From: Roseibium marinum
GTDB taxonomy: Bacteria > Pseudomonadota > Alphaproteobacteria > Rhizobiales > Stappiaceae
Assembly (NCBI RefSeq): GCF_002906165.1
Contig: NZ_PPCN01000008.1
Coordinates: forward strand, 1-64,000
DNA length: 64,000 bases
Reading direction: 5' to 3'
Shown here: positions 32,555 to 42,050 of the stretch, one piece after another
Position numbering within the stretch: the stretch's first letter is position 1
Layout: each line of letters begins with the position of its first letter
Position numbers and translations under genes: made by a program
The notes under the pieces: model-generated
What the model was told of the DNA's origin: nothing
Seen by the model: only the letters and a program-made list of their open reading frames with translations
Databases searched by the model: none

Positions 32555-33085
32555 TCACTCCGGAGGCATAGGTATCGCCGGCCAGTCCTCGGTGACCTCC
32601 GCCTGCACCGGCCGCTCCAGGTAAGTCGACAGGACCACATAGCTTTTTGTCCCGCGCACGCCCGGCAGCACATAAAGCTGCGACAGGAAATGCTCCAGCG
32701 CTTGCGGATCCGCGGTCCGGACCTTCAGGACGACACAGGTATCTCCTGCGACGGAATGGATCTCTTCAACTTCCGGAAAATCGCGCAGCTTCATCATGCG
32801 CTGGCTCTTGCCCCATCCATCGGCATCCACATGAACAAAGGTCAGCATCGGTTTGCCGACAGTTGCACCATTCAGCCTGGCGGCAGTGGATGAAATCACA
32901 CCGCTTCCGCGTAACCGTTTGATCCGCTCGAATACCGCCGGTGGCGACAGGCCCACACTTTCGCCGATTTCGGCATTGGTCTGCCGCGCATCCCGCGTCA
33001 ATGCGCTTAAGATTTTTCGGTCGAACGCATCCAGCGGGCGCTTAGCCGATTGGTTTCGGCGACTCTCGTCTGTTTTTCCGACCAT
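32555..33085 (-). CDS. Lrp/AsnC family transcriptional regulator
   Basis: 176 residues when started at MVGKTDESRRN. The HTH is at ~22-75 (LDAFDRKILSALTRDARQTNAEIGESVGLSPPAVFERIKRLRGSGVI), and the C-terminal RAM domain carries EEIHSVAGDTCVVLKVRTADPQALEHFLSQL. It is divergent from the RidA gene with 70 bases between the starts, so it probably controls that gene in response to an amino acid or 2-iminoacid-related ligand. Confidence 0.9.
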   Translation of the reverse strand: MVGKTDESRRNQSAKRPLDAFDRKILSALTRDARQTNAEIGESVGLSPPAVFERIKRLRGSGVISSTAARLNGATVGKPMLTFVHVDADGWGKSQRMMKLRDFPEVEEIHSVAGDTCVVLKVRTADPQALEHFLSQLYVLPGVRGTKSYVVLSTYLERPVQAEVTEDWPAIPMPPE

Positions 33086-33155
33086 GCCGATTGCTTTCTC
33101 TATTCTTGCCGAGTTTTGATCGGCAATATTAGACAAAACCAAAAGGAAATTCAGC

Positions 33156-33542
33156 ATGCACGAGAGAATTGTCAATCCGGTGAGCGGCATCTATCCGGCC
33201 ACCGGCGACTATGTTCACGCCATCGAACTGACCGGCGCTCAGCGCATCCTCTATCTGAGCGGCACCATGGGCCTGAAGGCGGACGGTACAGCTCCAGGCA
33301 CTCTGGAGGAACAGCTCACCTGTGTCTGGTCGAACATCCGTCGCGTTCTCTCGGAAGCGCAAATGACCACGGACAACATCGTCCGCGTAACATCCTACTT
33401 GAGAGATCCTGCCTACGCGGCGCAAAATCAGCAGGCCCGCCTGGCCGCTCTTGGCGAAAGGCGTGTGCCGACAACCGCGATCGTCGCGCAAACGCTCTCG
33501 GAAGACTGGAAGATCGAGATTGAGGTGATCGCGGCTGCCTGA
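33156..33542 (+). CDS. RidA family (2-iminobutanoate/2-iminopropanoate deaminase-like) protein
   Basis: 128 residues, trimeric RidA fold: YVHAIELTGAQRILYLSGTMGLKADGTAPGTLEEQLTCVWSNIRRVLSEAQMTTDNIVRVTSYLRDPAY. The usual C-terminal R-x-x-V/P motif is ERRVPTTAIVAQTL. The arginine in that motif is the substrate-carboxylate residue of true deaminases; here ERRVP keeps an arginine in about the right place. Members remove reactive enamine/imine by-products of PLP enzymes. It is probably regulated by the divergent Lrp-type gene. Confidence 0.87.
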   Translation: MHERIVNPVSGIYPATGDYVHAIELTGAQRILYLSGTMGLKADGTAPGTLEEQLTCVWSNIRRVLSEAQMTTDNIVRVTSYLRDPAYAAQNQQARLAALGERRVPTTAIVAQTLSEDWKIEIEVIAAA

Positions 33543-33778
33543 AAGCAGTTCCGCGCCGTGGCCGCATTCTCCCAAGTTAACCTGATAGGGCCGGTTTTAA
33601 GCCCGTTTTGACGAACCTGTCCAGCACCGGCGCAATTCTGAAGCACCTGTTTAGGCTTGAGTTTTCAGAAAGTCCTTTCCGGTCAAACGGATCACCGGCC
33701 TGCCGGATTATGCGTTTCAGGGCTGTTTTCTTTCACACCCTGCAAAAGACCCTCGCGTGACCGAGCAAGGCCGGACCG

Positions 33779-36700
33779 TCAGAATGGGATCGTGACACTC
33801 ACGGTCGCACCATAAGAGCGGAAATCCGCCGCGCCGATACCGTCATAGAAGCCTTCCCCGGAAATCCGGATATTGCGGCCGGGGATCAGCAGTGCGGCAC
33901 CCGCTTCCAGCCGGGCGCGCAGGTCCTGATCGGACGAAGCCAGCGTTGCATCGGTCGGTGAATCGTCCTGCAGCTTGTTGAAATCGTAGATCCCGGAAAG
34001 CGACAGGAACGGCGAGAACAGAATGCTGTCGTCAAGCATGAGGTCCCAGGAAATTTTCGGACCGAACTCGATCCGTCCTAGATCGAAATCCTGAGACGGG
34101 ATCAGGCGGCCGAGCGTATCGGTATAGCCTTCCTGTTCCTCGTAATAATAGGTCAGGCGCGCGAAGGGGCTGATCCTCGTGTATTTGTCGATTTTGAAGT
34201 CACCGGTCAGCCCGCCCTGCAGCAGAAAACGCTGGGTTCTGAAATCGTCTTCGAAAAGCCCCAGCGCATTGACGGAATTGTAGGATTGTCCATAGGTGAA
34301 CACGCCGTCGAGATAGAAGTTCTGGTGCACCCTGACGACCGCATAGGGGCCGGCCATCCAGCCGACACCGTCGGCGGACGTATTCTCGCTTGCATTGGTC
34401 TCGTCGGTTATGTCGAGTTGTCCCATGAGACCGAAGACGGCGCGGTCCCCGTAGCGGTAATCGACGCCGGCGAAGACCAGCCCGGTCTGGCTGTCGCTGT
34501 CGTTGTTTTCAGTGACGGCGTAACTGCCCTGCGCCCAGAAATCCCAGCCCGATCGCGAGTCCCGCGCTGCGCTCCCGGCGGCTTCCTCGCCGGTTCCGCT
34601 CAGGATCGCGAGCGTGTCCTCGTGTGAAGGCGTTGGCATCGCGGCGGTATAGCTCATCGTGCCGGAAGTGTTGAAGTTGTCGAAGGCTGCATACCTGTCC
34701 TCAGGCTCGCTCGCCTGCGGTTGAACTGACCGGCCATCCCCGGCCGCCGCCCTTTGCCCGGCGCCGTTTCCACGATTGTCGGCGCGAAGCGCATCGGCGA
34801 AGGCCCTGAGAGAAAACTGGAAATTGCCGGACCGTGAATAGGGCGTGACATCGAAATTGAAGCCGTTGCTTCCGCTTCGCTGTCCGAAAGGCCCGCCGGT
34901 CAGCCGCGAGACCAGATCCGGTTGTCCGGACACGATGGTGTTGGCCCGGTTTGTCACGAAGGAGGCGATGACTTCCTTGGTTTTCTGGATGTCGGCTTCC
35001 GCATCCCGGTCGTTGGTTAGCGAAAAGGAGGCGCTGGTCAGGCCGGTCGCACTGGCGGTGACCTTGTAGGGCTCAAGGGCACCGCCGCCCCGATAGGAGG
35101 AGGCCGTGTCGTTCGCCGTCATCGCCGAACTTGTCGCGGTGCCGTCCGCCGCTGTGGTGACCGTTTCCGAATTGGTCGCCGTACCGGCAAAGGTCAGGGA
35201 CGCTCCGGTCGACGGCGCGGTGAAGGTGACATCCACGCCCGCGACCCCGTTACCGCTGGCGTTTGTGACAGTGGCCACCAGAACGTTATCGAACTGAGTC
35301 CCGACTTCGGTGCTTTGTCCCGATCCGGAGGTCGCGGCCAGCGAGGATGCCCCACCGCTGGCCGTACCGCTGACGGTGTAGTTGAACGGATTCTCGTCGC
35401 CATCATTGTTGACGAAGGAAAGACCGAAGGAAAAAGCGCCCACCGACGTCGGCGTGTACTGCACCGCGAACGTCGTCGTGCCACCGCCGCCTGTCACGGT
35501 CGTCGAGCCAGGCGCGCCGATGGAATCGACTGTCACGTTGCTTGGCGATGAACTGGTCGCCGTCGCCAGCGTCAGGTCGGCCGTTCCGGAGTTGGTCACC
35601 GTGTAGGTCACCGTCACCGGGGACCCGGCGGCCTGGGTGCCCTGCGCATTGGTGCCCCCATCCGTAACCGCGCCGCCGATATCCGCGGAAACGGCAATCT
35701 CGGGTATTCCCGTTCCCGTCCCGCTGACAGTAAAGTTGAACGGATTCTCGTCGGCGTCATCGTTGACAAAGGAAAGATCGAAGGAAAAGGCACCCGCCAA
35801 TGTAGGCGTGTACTGTACGGCGAACGTCGTCGTGCCGCCGCCGCCCGTCACGGTCGTCGAGCCAGGCGCGCCGATGGAATCCACAGTGACATTGGTCAGC
35901 GCGGAACTGGTCGCCGTGGCGATCGTCAGATCGTCCGTTCCCGAGTTGGTCACCGTATAGGTCACCGTCACCGGTGTTCCGGCAGTCTGGGTGCCCTGTG
36001 CATTGGTCCCGCCATCGGTAACCGCCCCGCCGATATCCGCCGAAACGGAAATCTCGGGAGCCCCTGTAGCCGTCCCGCTGACGGTATAGTTGAACGGGTT
36101 CTCGTCGGCGTCATCGTTGACGAAGGAAAGACCGAAGGAAAAAGCCCCCGCCAATGTAGCGGTGTACTGAACCGCGAACGTCGTCGTGCCGCCGCCGCCC
36201 GTCACGGTCGTCGAGCCAGGCGCGCCGATGGAATCCACAGTGACGTTGCTCGGGGCGGAACTGGTCGCCGTTGCGATCGTCAGGTCGTTCGTGCCGGAGT
36301 TGGTCACCGTGTAGGTCACCGTCACCGGGGACCCGGCGGCCTGGGTTCCCTGGGCATTGGTGCCGCCATCCGAAACCGCCCCGCCGATATCCGCCGAAAC
36401 GGAAATCTCGGGAGCCCCTGTAGCCGTCCCGCTGACGGTATAGTTGAACGGGTTCTCGTTACTGTCATCGTTTACAAAGGAAAGATCGAAGGAAAAGGCA
36501 CCCGCCAATGTCGGCGTGTATTGCACCGCGAAGGTCGTTGTTCCGCCGCCACCCGTCACGGTCGTCGAGCCAGGCGCGCCGATGGAATCCACAGTGACGT
36601 TGCTCGGGGCGGAACTGGTTGCCGTTGCGATCGTAAGATCGTCCGTGCCGGTGTTGGTCACCGTGTAGGTCACCGTAACCGGGGACCCGGCGGCCTGGTT

Positions 36701-38017
36701 GCCCTGCGCATTGGTGCCCCCGTCCGTAACCGCGCCGCCGATATCCGCTGAAACAGAAATCTCGGGAGCCCCTGTAGCCGTCCCGCTGACGGTGAAGTTG
36801 AACGGGTTCTCGTTGCTGTCATCGTTGACGAAGGAAAGACCGAAGGAAAAAGCCCCCGCCAATGTAGCGGTGTACTGAACCGCGAAGGTCGTTGTTCCGC
36901 CGCCACCCGTCACGGTCGTCGAGCCAGGCGCGCCGATGGAATCCACAGTGACGTTGCTCGGGGCCGAACTGGTCGCCGTGGCGATTGTCAGGTCGGCCGT
37001 GCCGGAGTTGGTCACCGTGTAGGTCACCGTCACCGGGGACCCGGCGGCCTGGGTGCCCTGCGCATTGGTGCCCCCATCCGTAACCGCGCCGCCGATATCC
37101 GCGGAAACGGAAATCTCCGGCGTACCGGTGGCGGTTCCGCTGACGGTAAAGTTGAACGGGTTCTCGTCGGCGTCGTTGTTGACGAAGGAAAGACCGAAGG
37201 AAAAAGCCCCTGCCAATGTCGGGGTGTACTGTACAGCAAACGTCGTTGTTCCCCCTCCGCTCGTCACGGTCGTCGATCCCGGAGCGCCGATGGAATCGAC
37301 CGTGACGTTGCTCGGGGCGGAACTGGTTGCCGTGGCGATTGTCAGGTCGGCCGTCCCCGAGTTGGTCACCGTGTAGGTCACCGTCACCGGGGACCCGGCG
37401 GCCTGGGTGCCTTGGGTATTGGTGCCCCCATCCGTAACCGCGCCGCCGATATCCGCGGAAACGGAAATCTCCGGCGCGGATGAATCAACCGAGCCAGACC
37501 CCGCGTTCTGGATATAGCTAACGCTGAACGGACCGCTTATCGGGGCGGCGTCGTAGCTGCCGGAAACCGTACAGCCGGTGGAACAGGCGAAAACGCCGGT
37601 GAAGTCGTTCGCCTGACCGAAGGCCGTACCGTTGGTAACGACGGTTGTTCCCCCATCGTGCGCGATGGAGACCCCTGAAAAACTGCCCGAAGGATCGTCG
37701 ACGCCGATAAGGTCAATCGTCACGCTGGAGCCGGATCCGGCGTTGAAATTGATATAATCATTCGTACCCGGGAACGTGTTTGTCAGCGTACAGGTGTCGG
37801 CAGTCAGATCAAGGGTCAGGTCCCCACCTGTCGTCACCGTCAGACCGGAACAATCGTCCCAGGCCGCCCTGGCATTTTGAACGTCGACCGCGCCAAGCAC
37901 AAAAACGGCCAGTAATGCGACCAGAATAGACCGTAATGTGAAGCCGGATACGAACACCCGGTCCGTCAAGGGATCAATGAATTTGCTTGAAATAACCCGT
38001 TTTGCTTCGGAAAACAC
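33779..38017 (-). CDS. Autotransporter with six 118-residue repeats and beta-barrel domain
   Basis: The start is set at the GTG preceded by AAGGGG, giving 1412 residues. There is an extended signal region (TLRSILVALLAVFVLGAVDVQNARAAW). A ~150-residue beta-rich domain follows, then six tandem choice-of-anchor-D-like repeats, each opening PEI(S/A)VSADIGGAV. A bacterial-Ig-like domain (NVLVATVTNASGNGVAGVDVTFTAPSTGASL) and a C-terminal autotransporter barrel (WDFWAQGSYAV...VSVTIPF, ending in Phe) complete it. It should be secreted by the type V route and displayed on or released from the cell surface, possibly as an adhesin. No protease motif is seen. Confidence 0.87.
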   Translation of the reverse strand: MFSEAKRVISSKFIDPLTDRVFVSGFTLRSILVALLAVFVLGAVDVQNARAAWDDCSGLTVTTGGDLTLDLTADTCTLTNTFPGTNDYINFNAGSGSSVTIDLIGVDDPSGSFSGVSIAHDGGTTVVTNGTAFGQANDFTGVFACSTGCTVSGSYDAAPISGPFSVSYIQNAGSGSVDSSAPEISVSADIGGAVTDGGTNTQGTQAAGSPVTVTYTVTNSGTADLTIATATSSAPSNVTVDSIGAPGSTTVTSGGGTTTFAVQYTPTLAGAFSFGLSFVNNDADENPFNFTVSGTATGTPEISVSADIGGAVTDGGTNAQGTQAAGSPVTVTYTVTNSGTADLTIATATSSAPSNVTVDSIGAPGSTTVTGGGGTTTFAVQYTATLAGAFSFGLSFVNDDSNENPFNFTVSGTATGAPEISVSADIGGAVTDGGTNAQGNQAAGSPVTVTYTVTNTGTDDLTIATATSSAPSNVTVDSIGAPGSTTVTGGGGTTTFAVQYTPTLAGAFSFDLSFVNDDSNENPFNYTVSGTATGAPEISVSADIGGAVSDGGTNAQGTQAAGSPVTVTYTVTNSGTNDLTIATATSSAPSNVTVDSIGAPGSTTVTGGGGTTTFAVQYTATLAGAFSFGLSFVNDDADENPFNYTVSGTATGAPEISVSADIGGAVTDGGTNAQGTQTAGTPVTVTYTVTNSGTDDLTIATATSSALTNVTVDSIGAPGSTTVTGGGGTTTFAVQYTPTLAGAFSFDLSFVNDDADENPFNFTVSGTGTGIPEIAVSADIGGAVTDGGTNAQGTQAAGSPVTVTYTVTNSGTADLTLATATSSSPSNVTVDSIGAPGSTTVTGGGGTTTFAVQYTPTSVGAFSFGLSFVNNDGDENPFNYTVSGTASGGASSLAATSGSGQSTEVGTQFDNVLVATVTNASGNGVAGVDVTFTAPSTGASLTFAGTATNSETVTTAADGTATSSAMTANDTASSYRGGGALEPYKVTASATGLTSASFSLTNDRDAEADIQKTKEVIASFVTNRANTIVSGQPDLVSRLTGGPFGQRSGSNGFNFDVTPYSRSGNFQFSLRAFADALRADNRGNGAGQRAAAGDGRSVQPQASEPEDRYAAFDNFNTSGTMSYTAAMPTPSHEDTLAILSGTGEEAAGSAARDSRSGWDFWAQGSYAVTENNDSDSQTGLVFAGVDYRYGDRAVFGLMGQLDITDETNASENTSADGVGWMAGPYAVVRVHQNFYLDGVFTYGQSYNSVNALGLFEDDFRTQRFLLQGGLTGDFKIDKYTRISPFARLTYYYEEQEGYTDTLGRLIPSQDFDLGRIEFGPKISWDLMLDDSILFSPFLSLSGIYDFNKLQDDSPTDATLASSDQDLRARLEAGAALLIPGRNIRISGEGFYDGIGAADFRSYGATVSVTIPF
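35360..37475 (-). repeat. Six tandem 354-bp repeats inside the autotransporter gene
   Basis: A GCCGATATCCGC anchor recurs every 354 bases (near 35676, 36030, 36384, 36738, 37091, 37445). Repeat units are near-identical at DNA level, with long blocks such as GTCGAGCCAGGCGCGCCGAT shared, implying recent amplification or gene conversion. Confidence 0.9.
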
Positions 38018-38542
38018 ATTCACCCCCCTTAATCTGGTGTCCCCTGCCGCAGATGCGCGCAATTCGACCGTGCAATCGGAGCCGCTTGACGACCACAACT
38101 AAAACGAGACTTTTCAGAAATCAATCATTAGTAATTATTTACACCTATTTCTATTAAAAATAGAAAATTTCTGTCTCCTGGAGGCAACACCGAGGCCCAG
38201 GCAGCAAAACCGGCTCTGTATATATTGAGCGTCAGAGCCTCAATTTTTCGGCTAAATTTTTTGCAATGTTTTCAACACTCTCACAATGACGTTGCGTTTT
38301 TTGCGCATAAATGGCAGCGAGCATGCGTGATTATTAGTCAGTTTGACGGATCGGGACCGGAGTTCGCATCATCTCGTATGCGAAGTTTTTTTGATTGCAA
38401 TATTTTAGAAATGTATGTGAAGGTTGTTAAAATAAACAAGAACAGTTCCAGATATATACAACCTGAGATTCTGTTCCGCGATTTTTCCGGGACCCTTAAA
38501 GCAATTGTTACATGTTCCTTTGGGGGAGCAATTGGGGGAGAC
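38018..38542. promoter_or_regulatory. Divergent promoter region, AT-rich
   Basis: 525 bases between the autotransporter and the first tail-collar gene. The stretch 38105-38180 is strongly AT-rich (TAATTATTTACACC, TTAAAAATAGAAAATTTC) and must carry promoters for one or both directions. I cannot pick specific boxes. An open frame continuing upstream of the collar start has no protein-like sequence. Confidence 0.4.
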
Positions 38543-39055
38543 ATGTCAGAACCTTTTCTCGCCGAAGTCCGCATGATCGGCTTCAATTTCCCGCCGCGCG
38601 GCTGGGCCTTCACGGACGGCCAGATCCTGCCCATCAACCAGAACCAGTCGCTTTATTCCCTCTTGGGAACCACATATGGCGGAGACGGGAGAACGTCCTT
38701 CGCCCTTCCCGATTTGCGCAGCCGCACGCCCATCCACAAGGGCAATGGGTATACGCTGGGCCAGAAGGGCGGCGCGGAAACAGTTACCCTCAACGCAGCG
38801 GAGATCGCTGCCCACACCCACACGGTGAAAGCTGTGTCGGTCGCGGGCGACAACAGGTCGCCGGATGGCACATTGTTCGGGTCGGAAATTGAGCCCGACT
38901 ATGGGTACCGCGATCCCGAAGCCGCCTCGATGACAGCCCTGCGGCCCGGAACGGTCACGAATGCCGGCGGCGGGCAGGCGCACAACAACATGCAGCCTTA
39001 CGAGACGCTCAATTTCTGCATTGCCCTGCAGGGTCTTTTTCCCTCACGCAATTAA
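38543..39055 (+). CDS. Phage tail collar domain protein, MdpB-like (copy 1)
   Basis: 170 residues. It opens MSEPFLAEVRMIGFNFPPRGWAFTDGQILPINQNQSLYSLLGTTYGGDGRTSFALPDLRSRTPIH, the signature of tail-collar/microcystin-dependent-protein-like families, and ends MQPYETLNFCIALQGLFPSRN. GGGGGAG precedes the ATG. It is first of three tandem paralogues. They form small trimeric surface or extracellular proteins of unclear function. Confidence 0.88.
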   Translation: MSEPFLAEVRMIGFNFPPRGWAFTDGQILPINQNQSLYSLLGTTYGGDGRTSFALPDLRSRTPIHKGNGYTLGQKGGAETVTLNAAEIAAHTHTVKAVSVAGDNRSPDGTLFGSEIEPDYGYRDPEAASMTALRPGTVTNAGGGQAHNNMQPYETLNFCIALQGLFPSRN

Positions 39056-39071
39056 CGCCGGAGCACACAGG

Positions 39072-39590
39072 ATGTCTGAACCTTTTGTCGGCGAGATCCG
39101 CATGTTCGCCGGAAATTTCGCCCCACGTGGCTGGGCCTTCTGCGACGGCCAGCTTCTGGCGATTTCACAGAACGACGCGCTCTTTTCCCTCTTGGGAACC
39201 ATCTACGGCGGCGACGGCAGGACCACATTCGGCTTGCCGGACTTGAGGGGTCGTATCCCCCTTCATGCAGGAACCGGGCCGGGCTTGAGCCCCAGACGGC
39301 TCGGCTCCAAAAGCGGCACTGAACATGAAACGCTGACGATCAACCAGCTCGCCAGTCATTCACACGATTTCAATGCAAACAAAGCCGCGGCCGACCAGAT
39401 TTCCCCGCAGGGCCGGGTAACTGCGGAAGGCGTCGGGGTCAACCTCTACGCGGATGTCGGGCAGGATGTCTCTATGGCATTGGACATGGTTGCCAACACC
39501 GGTGGGTCGCGATCTCACACCAACCTGATGCCGACCATTTGTGTGCACTTCATCATTGCCCTCGTCGGCATTTATCCGAGCCGGCATTAG
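39072..39590 (+). CDS. Phage tail collar domain protein, MdpB-like (copy 2)
   Basis: 172 residues. FVGEIRMFAGNFAPRGWAFCDGQLLAISQNDALFSLLGTIYGGDGRTTFGLPDLRGRIPLHAG, then LTINQLASHSHDF and PTICVHFIIALVGIYPSRH. It follows copy 1 after 16 bases and is probably cotranscribed. The variable central region (N-terminal half conserved, ~110-150 divergent) is the usual specificity segment. Confidence 0.88.
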   Translation: MSEPFVGEIRMFAGNFAPRGWAFCDGQLLAISQNDALFSLLGTIYGGDGRTTFGLPDLRGRIPLHAGTGPGLSPRRLGSKSGTEHETLTINQLASHSHDFNANKAAADQISPQGRVTAEGVGVNLYADVGQDVSMALDMVANTGGSRSHTNLMPTICVHFIIALVGIYPSRH

Positions 39591-39599
39591 GAGGCGGAC

Positions 39600-40127
39600 A
39601 TGTCAGAACCTTTTATTGCTGAAATTCGAATTTTCGCAGGCAACTTCGCGCCGCGCGGTTGGGCTTTCTGCGACGGCCAGCTATTGCCGGTTTCCCAGAA
39701 CACCGCGCTTTTCTCGCTCATCGGCACCACCTATGGCGGCGACGGACGAACGACAACCGCCCTGCCGAACATGCAGGGTCGCGCGCCCATGCATCCGGGG
39801 AGCGGCCCCGGGCTGACCTCGCGTCGCCTTGGTGAAAAGGTCGGTGTCGAAACGATCACGCTCACAGAAGAGCAAATCCCGTCACACAGCCATATCGCCC
39901 GCGCGAGCAGCACAAGCGGCGGAGTTGCCGCCCCGTCCACGACGACATCTTTTGGCCGGTCCGGTTCCGACCGGGTATACCACTCGGACACGACGTCGAA
40001 TCTTGTCGACATGGCCTCCCAGACACTGTCCACAACCGGCGGTAGCCAGGCGCATGACAATGTCCAGCCCTTCCTGGCAATGAATTTCATCATCGCTCTC
40101 CAGGGCCTTTATCCGTCGCGCAGCTAG
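39600..40127 (+). CDS. Phage tail collar domain protein, MdpB-like (copy 3)
   Basis: 175 residues. FIAEIRIFAGNFAPRGWAFCDGQLLPVSQNTALFSLIGTTYGGDGRTTTALPNMQGRAPMHPG, a histidine-containing LTEEQIPSHSHIARA, and a C-terminal VQPFLAMNFIIALQGLYPSRS. A GAGGCGG site lies ahead. It is closest in sequence to copy 2. Confidence 0.88.
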   Translation: MSEPFIAEIRIFAGNFAPRGWAFCDGQLLPVSQNTALFSLIGTTYGGDGRTTTALPNMQGRAPMHPGSGPGLTSRRLGEKVGVETITLTEEQIPSHSHIARASSTSGGVAAPSTTTSFGRSGSDRVYHSDTTSNLVDMASQTLSTTGGSQAHDNVQPFLAMNFIIALQGLYPSRS

Positions 40128-40205
40128 CGGCAACGGCCAATCTATTGAATACGCTCAGCACTACGGTCTGGAATGGGCGCCCAGTTTAGCGGAAGGACAC
40201 ATCAA

Positions 40206-41432
40206 ATGTCAGTCGAAGAAGCAATCCCCGGAGAATTCGAGGGTATCGTTCATACCGCACCAAGCTACTTCCGGATCTTCGTTGCCGCGGTCTCTCCGGA
40301 CGGGGAGCTTGAATACAAGGACCAGAAATCTGAAAACGGTCCTTTTTACAACTACTTCACCCGGCTGACCCAATCGGCATATGCGACGGACCGTCTCAAT
40401 GCGTCGGTCACGCAGGAAGGCTATGTCGCCTTGCTTGCCCAGGATGCGCAGTCAGCAAACCTCATTTATCTGCACGAAAGCAACACTCCGGACGCTGCGA
40501 ACCGGTTTGCGGACCCCGAAGACCTCGGCAAGCCGGACGGTGTCACCGGATTTACAGACACGGCACTGATCAACGGTCTCACAGGTCGTCAGAACATCTT
40601 CGCGACCAGTTCGGCCGCTGGCAATGCGCTCTGGTGGAAATACCAGAACGTCAACAGGATCGAACAAAAGACCATCACGGTGGTTCCGCCCGGCACCGAC
40701 ACACCGATTGAAATTACCGTTCCGGTTGAGGTTCCACCTGACCGGCCCTGGTCGGACTGGCTGCAGATCCCCGGAGCGTTGTGCAGCCTGGCACCCGTTC
40801 AGAACGCGGACGGCCGCATCATCATGTTCGGCATGGACAGTGACGCGGTTCCCTATATGAACTTCCAGTCCAGCGACCACCCATTCCTCCCGGAAAAATG
40901 GGAGGGCTGGCAGGACATCAGGGGCGGCCTGACCGGGTTCGAACAGCTTGTCGGCTGTATCGACGGCAACGCACTCGTACATGTGTTCGCACGCATCGGC
41001 AGCAGGATCTACATGAAGGTTCAAGAGGAGGTCAGCTCCAACACCTTCTCCGAATGGGTTCTCTTCGGCTCTTTCAGCGCTCCGGTTCACACCATGACGG
41101 TAGCGGTTTCCTCCAACGACGGGCTCTATCTTGCGGCCCAGGTCGGCTCCGGCCCGAACAGCCCTGTCTATGGCTCCTATCAGACCGGAGGCGCGGACAG
41201 GAACTGGTCGGCATTGCGGATCATTGCGCATGTGAAGAGTGACAGCACACTCGTCCTGCAATCGAATGCGGACGAGAACCTTAGTCTTTTTGCTCTCGAC
41301 AGCAGTTCCGGCAATGCCTTTTACCTGAACCAGCTGTCCCTCGATCACTGGTCGGCCGTCTGGAACTCTCTTGGAGACAATCCATTGTCTGCGATCGCTC
41401 TGACGCAGGACATAACACCCAATCCGCACTGA
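40206..41432 (+). CDS. Unrecognised protein, probable beta-propeller/lectin-like
   Basis: 408 residues when started at MSVEEAIPGEFEG. It has no signal peptide or membrane segment. The body has recurring W/F-rich strand patterns (RPWSDWLQIPGALCSLAPVQNADGRIIMFGMDSDAVPYMNFQ, WEGWQDIRGGLTGFEQLVGCIDGNALVHVFARIGSRIYMKVQ, SEWVLFGSFSAPVHTMTVAVSSNDGLYLAAQV, WSALRIIAHVKSDSTLVLQS), about 50 residues apart. This suggests a PLL/fucolectin-like propeller. Context: it follows the three collar proteins on the same strand and may be exported or assembled with them. Confidence 0.55.
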   Translation: MSVEEAIPGEFEGIVHTAPSYFRIFVAAVSPDGELEYKDQKSENGPFYNYFTRLTQSAYATDRLNASVTQEGYVALLAQDAQSANLIYLHESNTPDAANRFADPEDLGKPDGVTGFTDTALINGLTGRQNIFATSSAAGNALWWKYQNVNRIEQKTITVVPPGTDTPIEITVPVEVPPDRPWSDWLQIPGALCSLAPVQNADGRIIMFGMDSDAVPYMNFQSSDHPFLPEKWEGWQDIRGGLTGFEQLVGCIDGNALVHVFARIGSRIYMKVQEEVSSNTFSEWVLFGSFSAPVHTMTVAVSSNDGLYLAAQVGSGPNSPVYGSYQTGGADRNWSALRIIAHVKSDSTLVLQSNADENLSLFALDSSSGNAFYLNQLSLDHWSAVWNSLGDNPLSAIALTQDITPNPH

Positions 41433-41444
41433 CGGATCACACGC

Positions 41445-41996
41445 ATGAATTTGCGACGTCAAACCGGTGCTCTCCCGCTGCCGCCGCGCCGGCACGCCGG
41501 AGAGCACCGCATTGCCTACCGCTCCATGCGCGAGGACGACCTGCCGTTTCTTGCCGCGCTGTACCGATCGACGCGGGAAACGGAGCTCGCCAGAACGTCC
41601 TGGCCGGAGCCTGAAAAGCAGGCCTTCATCGCCATGCAGTTTGAGGCGCAGCACCGGCACTACCAGACTCACTATCCGGCCGCGCTCTGGCTGATCGTCG
41701 AGCAGGAAGGGACTGCGGTCGGACGCCTCTATCTGGAGCGCTGGACGTCGGAGCACAGGATCATCGACGTCGCCCTGATACCGGAAGCGCGCGGCAGAGG
41801 CATAGGCGGAGCCATCCTGCGGGATCTCATGGAAGAGGCCGCAAACGCTGGCAAAGCCGTCAGTATTCACGTTGAAAAGGAAAATCCGGCCATGAGCCTT
41901 TACAGCCGGCTCGGCTTCGTGAAACGCGAGGATAAGGGCGTCTACGACCTTCTGGACTGGAGGAGCGACCGGAAGGTCCCAACGGGTTGTACATAG
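41445..41996 (+). CDS. GNAT family N-acetyltransferase
   Basis: 183 residues. The acetyl-CoA loop is seen in IIDVALIPEARGRGIGGAILRDLMEEAANAGKAVSIHVEKENPAMSLYSRLGFVKRE (V/I-x-P-x-x-R-G-x-G motif). It lies 12 bases after the propeller-like gene and is probably in the same transcript. The substrate is unknown. GNATs often accompany MdpB-type tail-collar clusters. Confidence 0.85.
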   Translation: MNLRRQTGALPLPPRRHAGEHRIAYRSMREDDLPFLAALYRSTRETELARTSWPEPEKQAFIAMQFEAQHRHYQTHYPAALWLIVEQEGTAVGRLYLERWTSEHRIIDVALIPEARGRGIGGAILRDLMEEAANAGKAVSIHVEKENPAMSLYSRLGFVKREDKGVYDLLDWRSDRKVPTGCT

Positions 41997-42050
41997 CGTA
42001 ATTCGGGCGGCGACAATCCTGCGTGCGAAACGGATGTTTGCCGGAAGAGT

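Noticed and set aside
35360..37475. Regular repeats that could suggest a CRISPR array
   Set aside because: The period is 354 bp, a multiple of three, all in frame in an autotransporter gene; no short repeat-spacer structure.
40452..41870. Minus-strand frame of 472 codons
   Set aside because: It covers two plus-strand genes with good start sites; its translation lacks any protein-like pattern.
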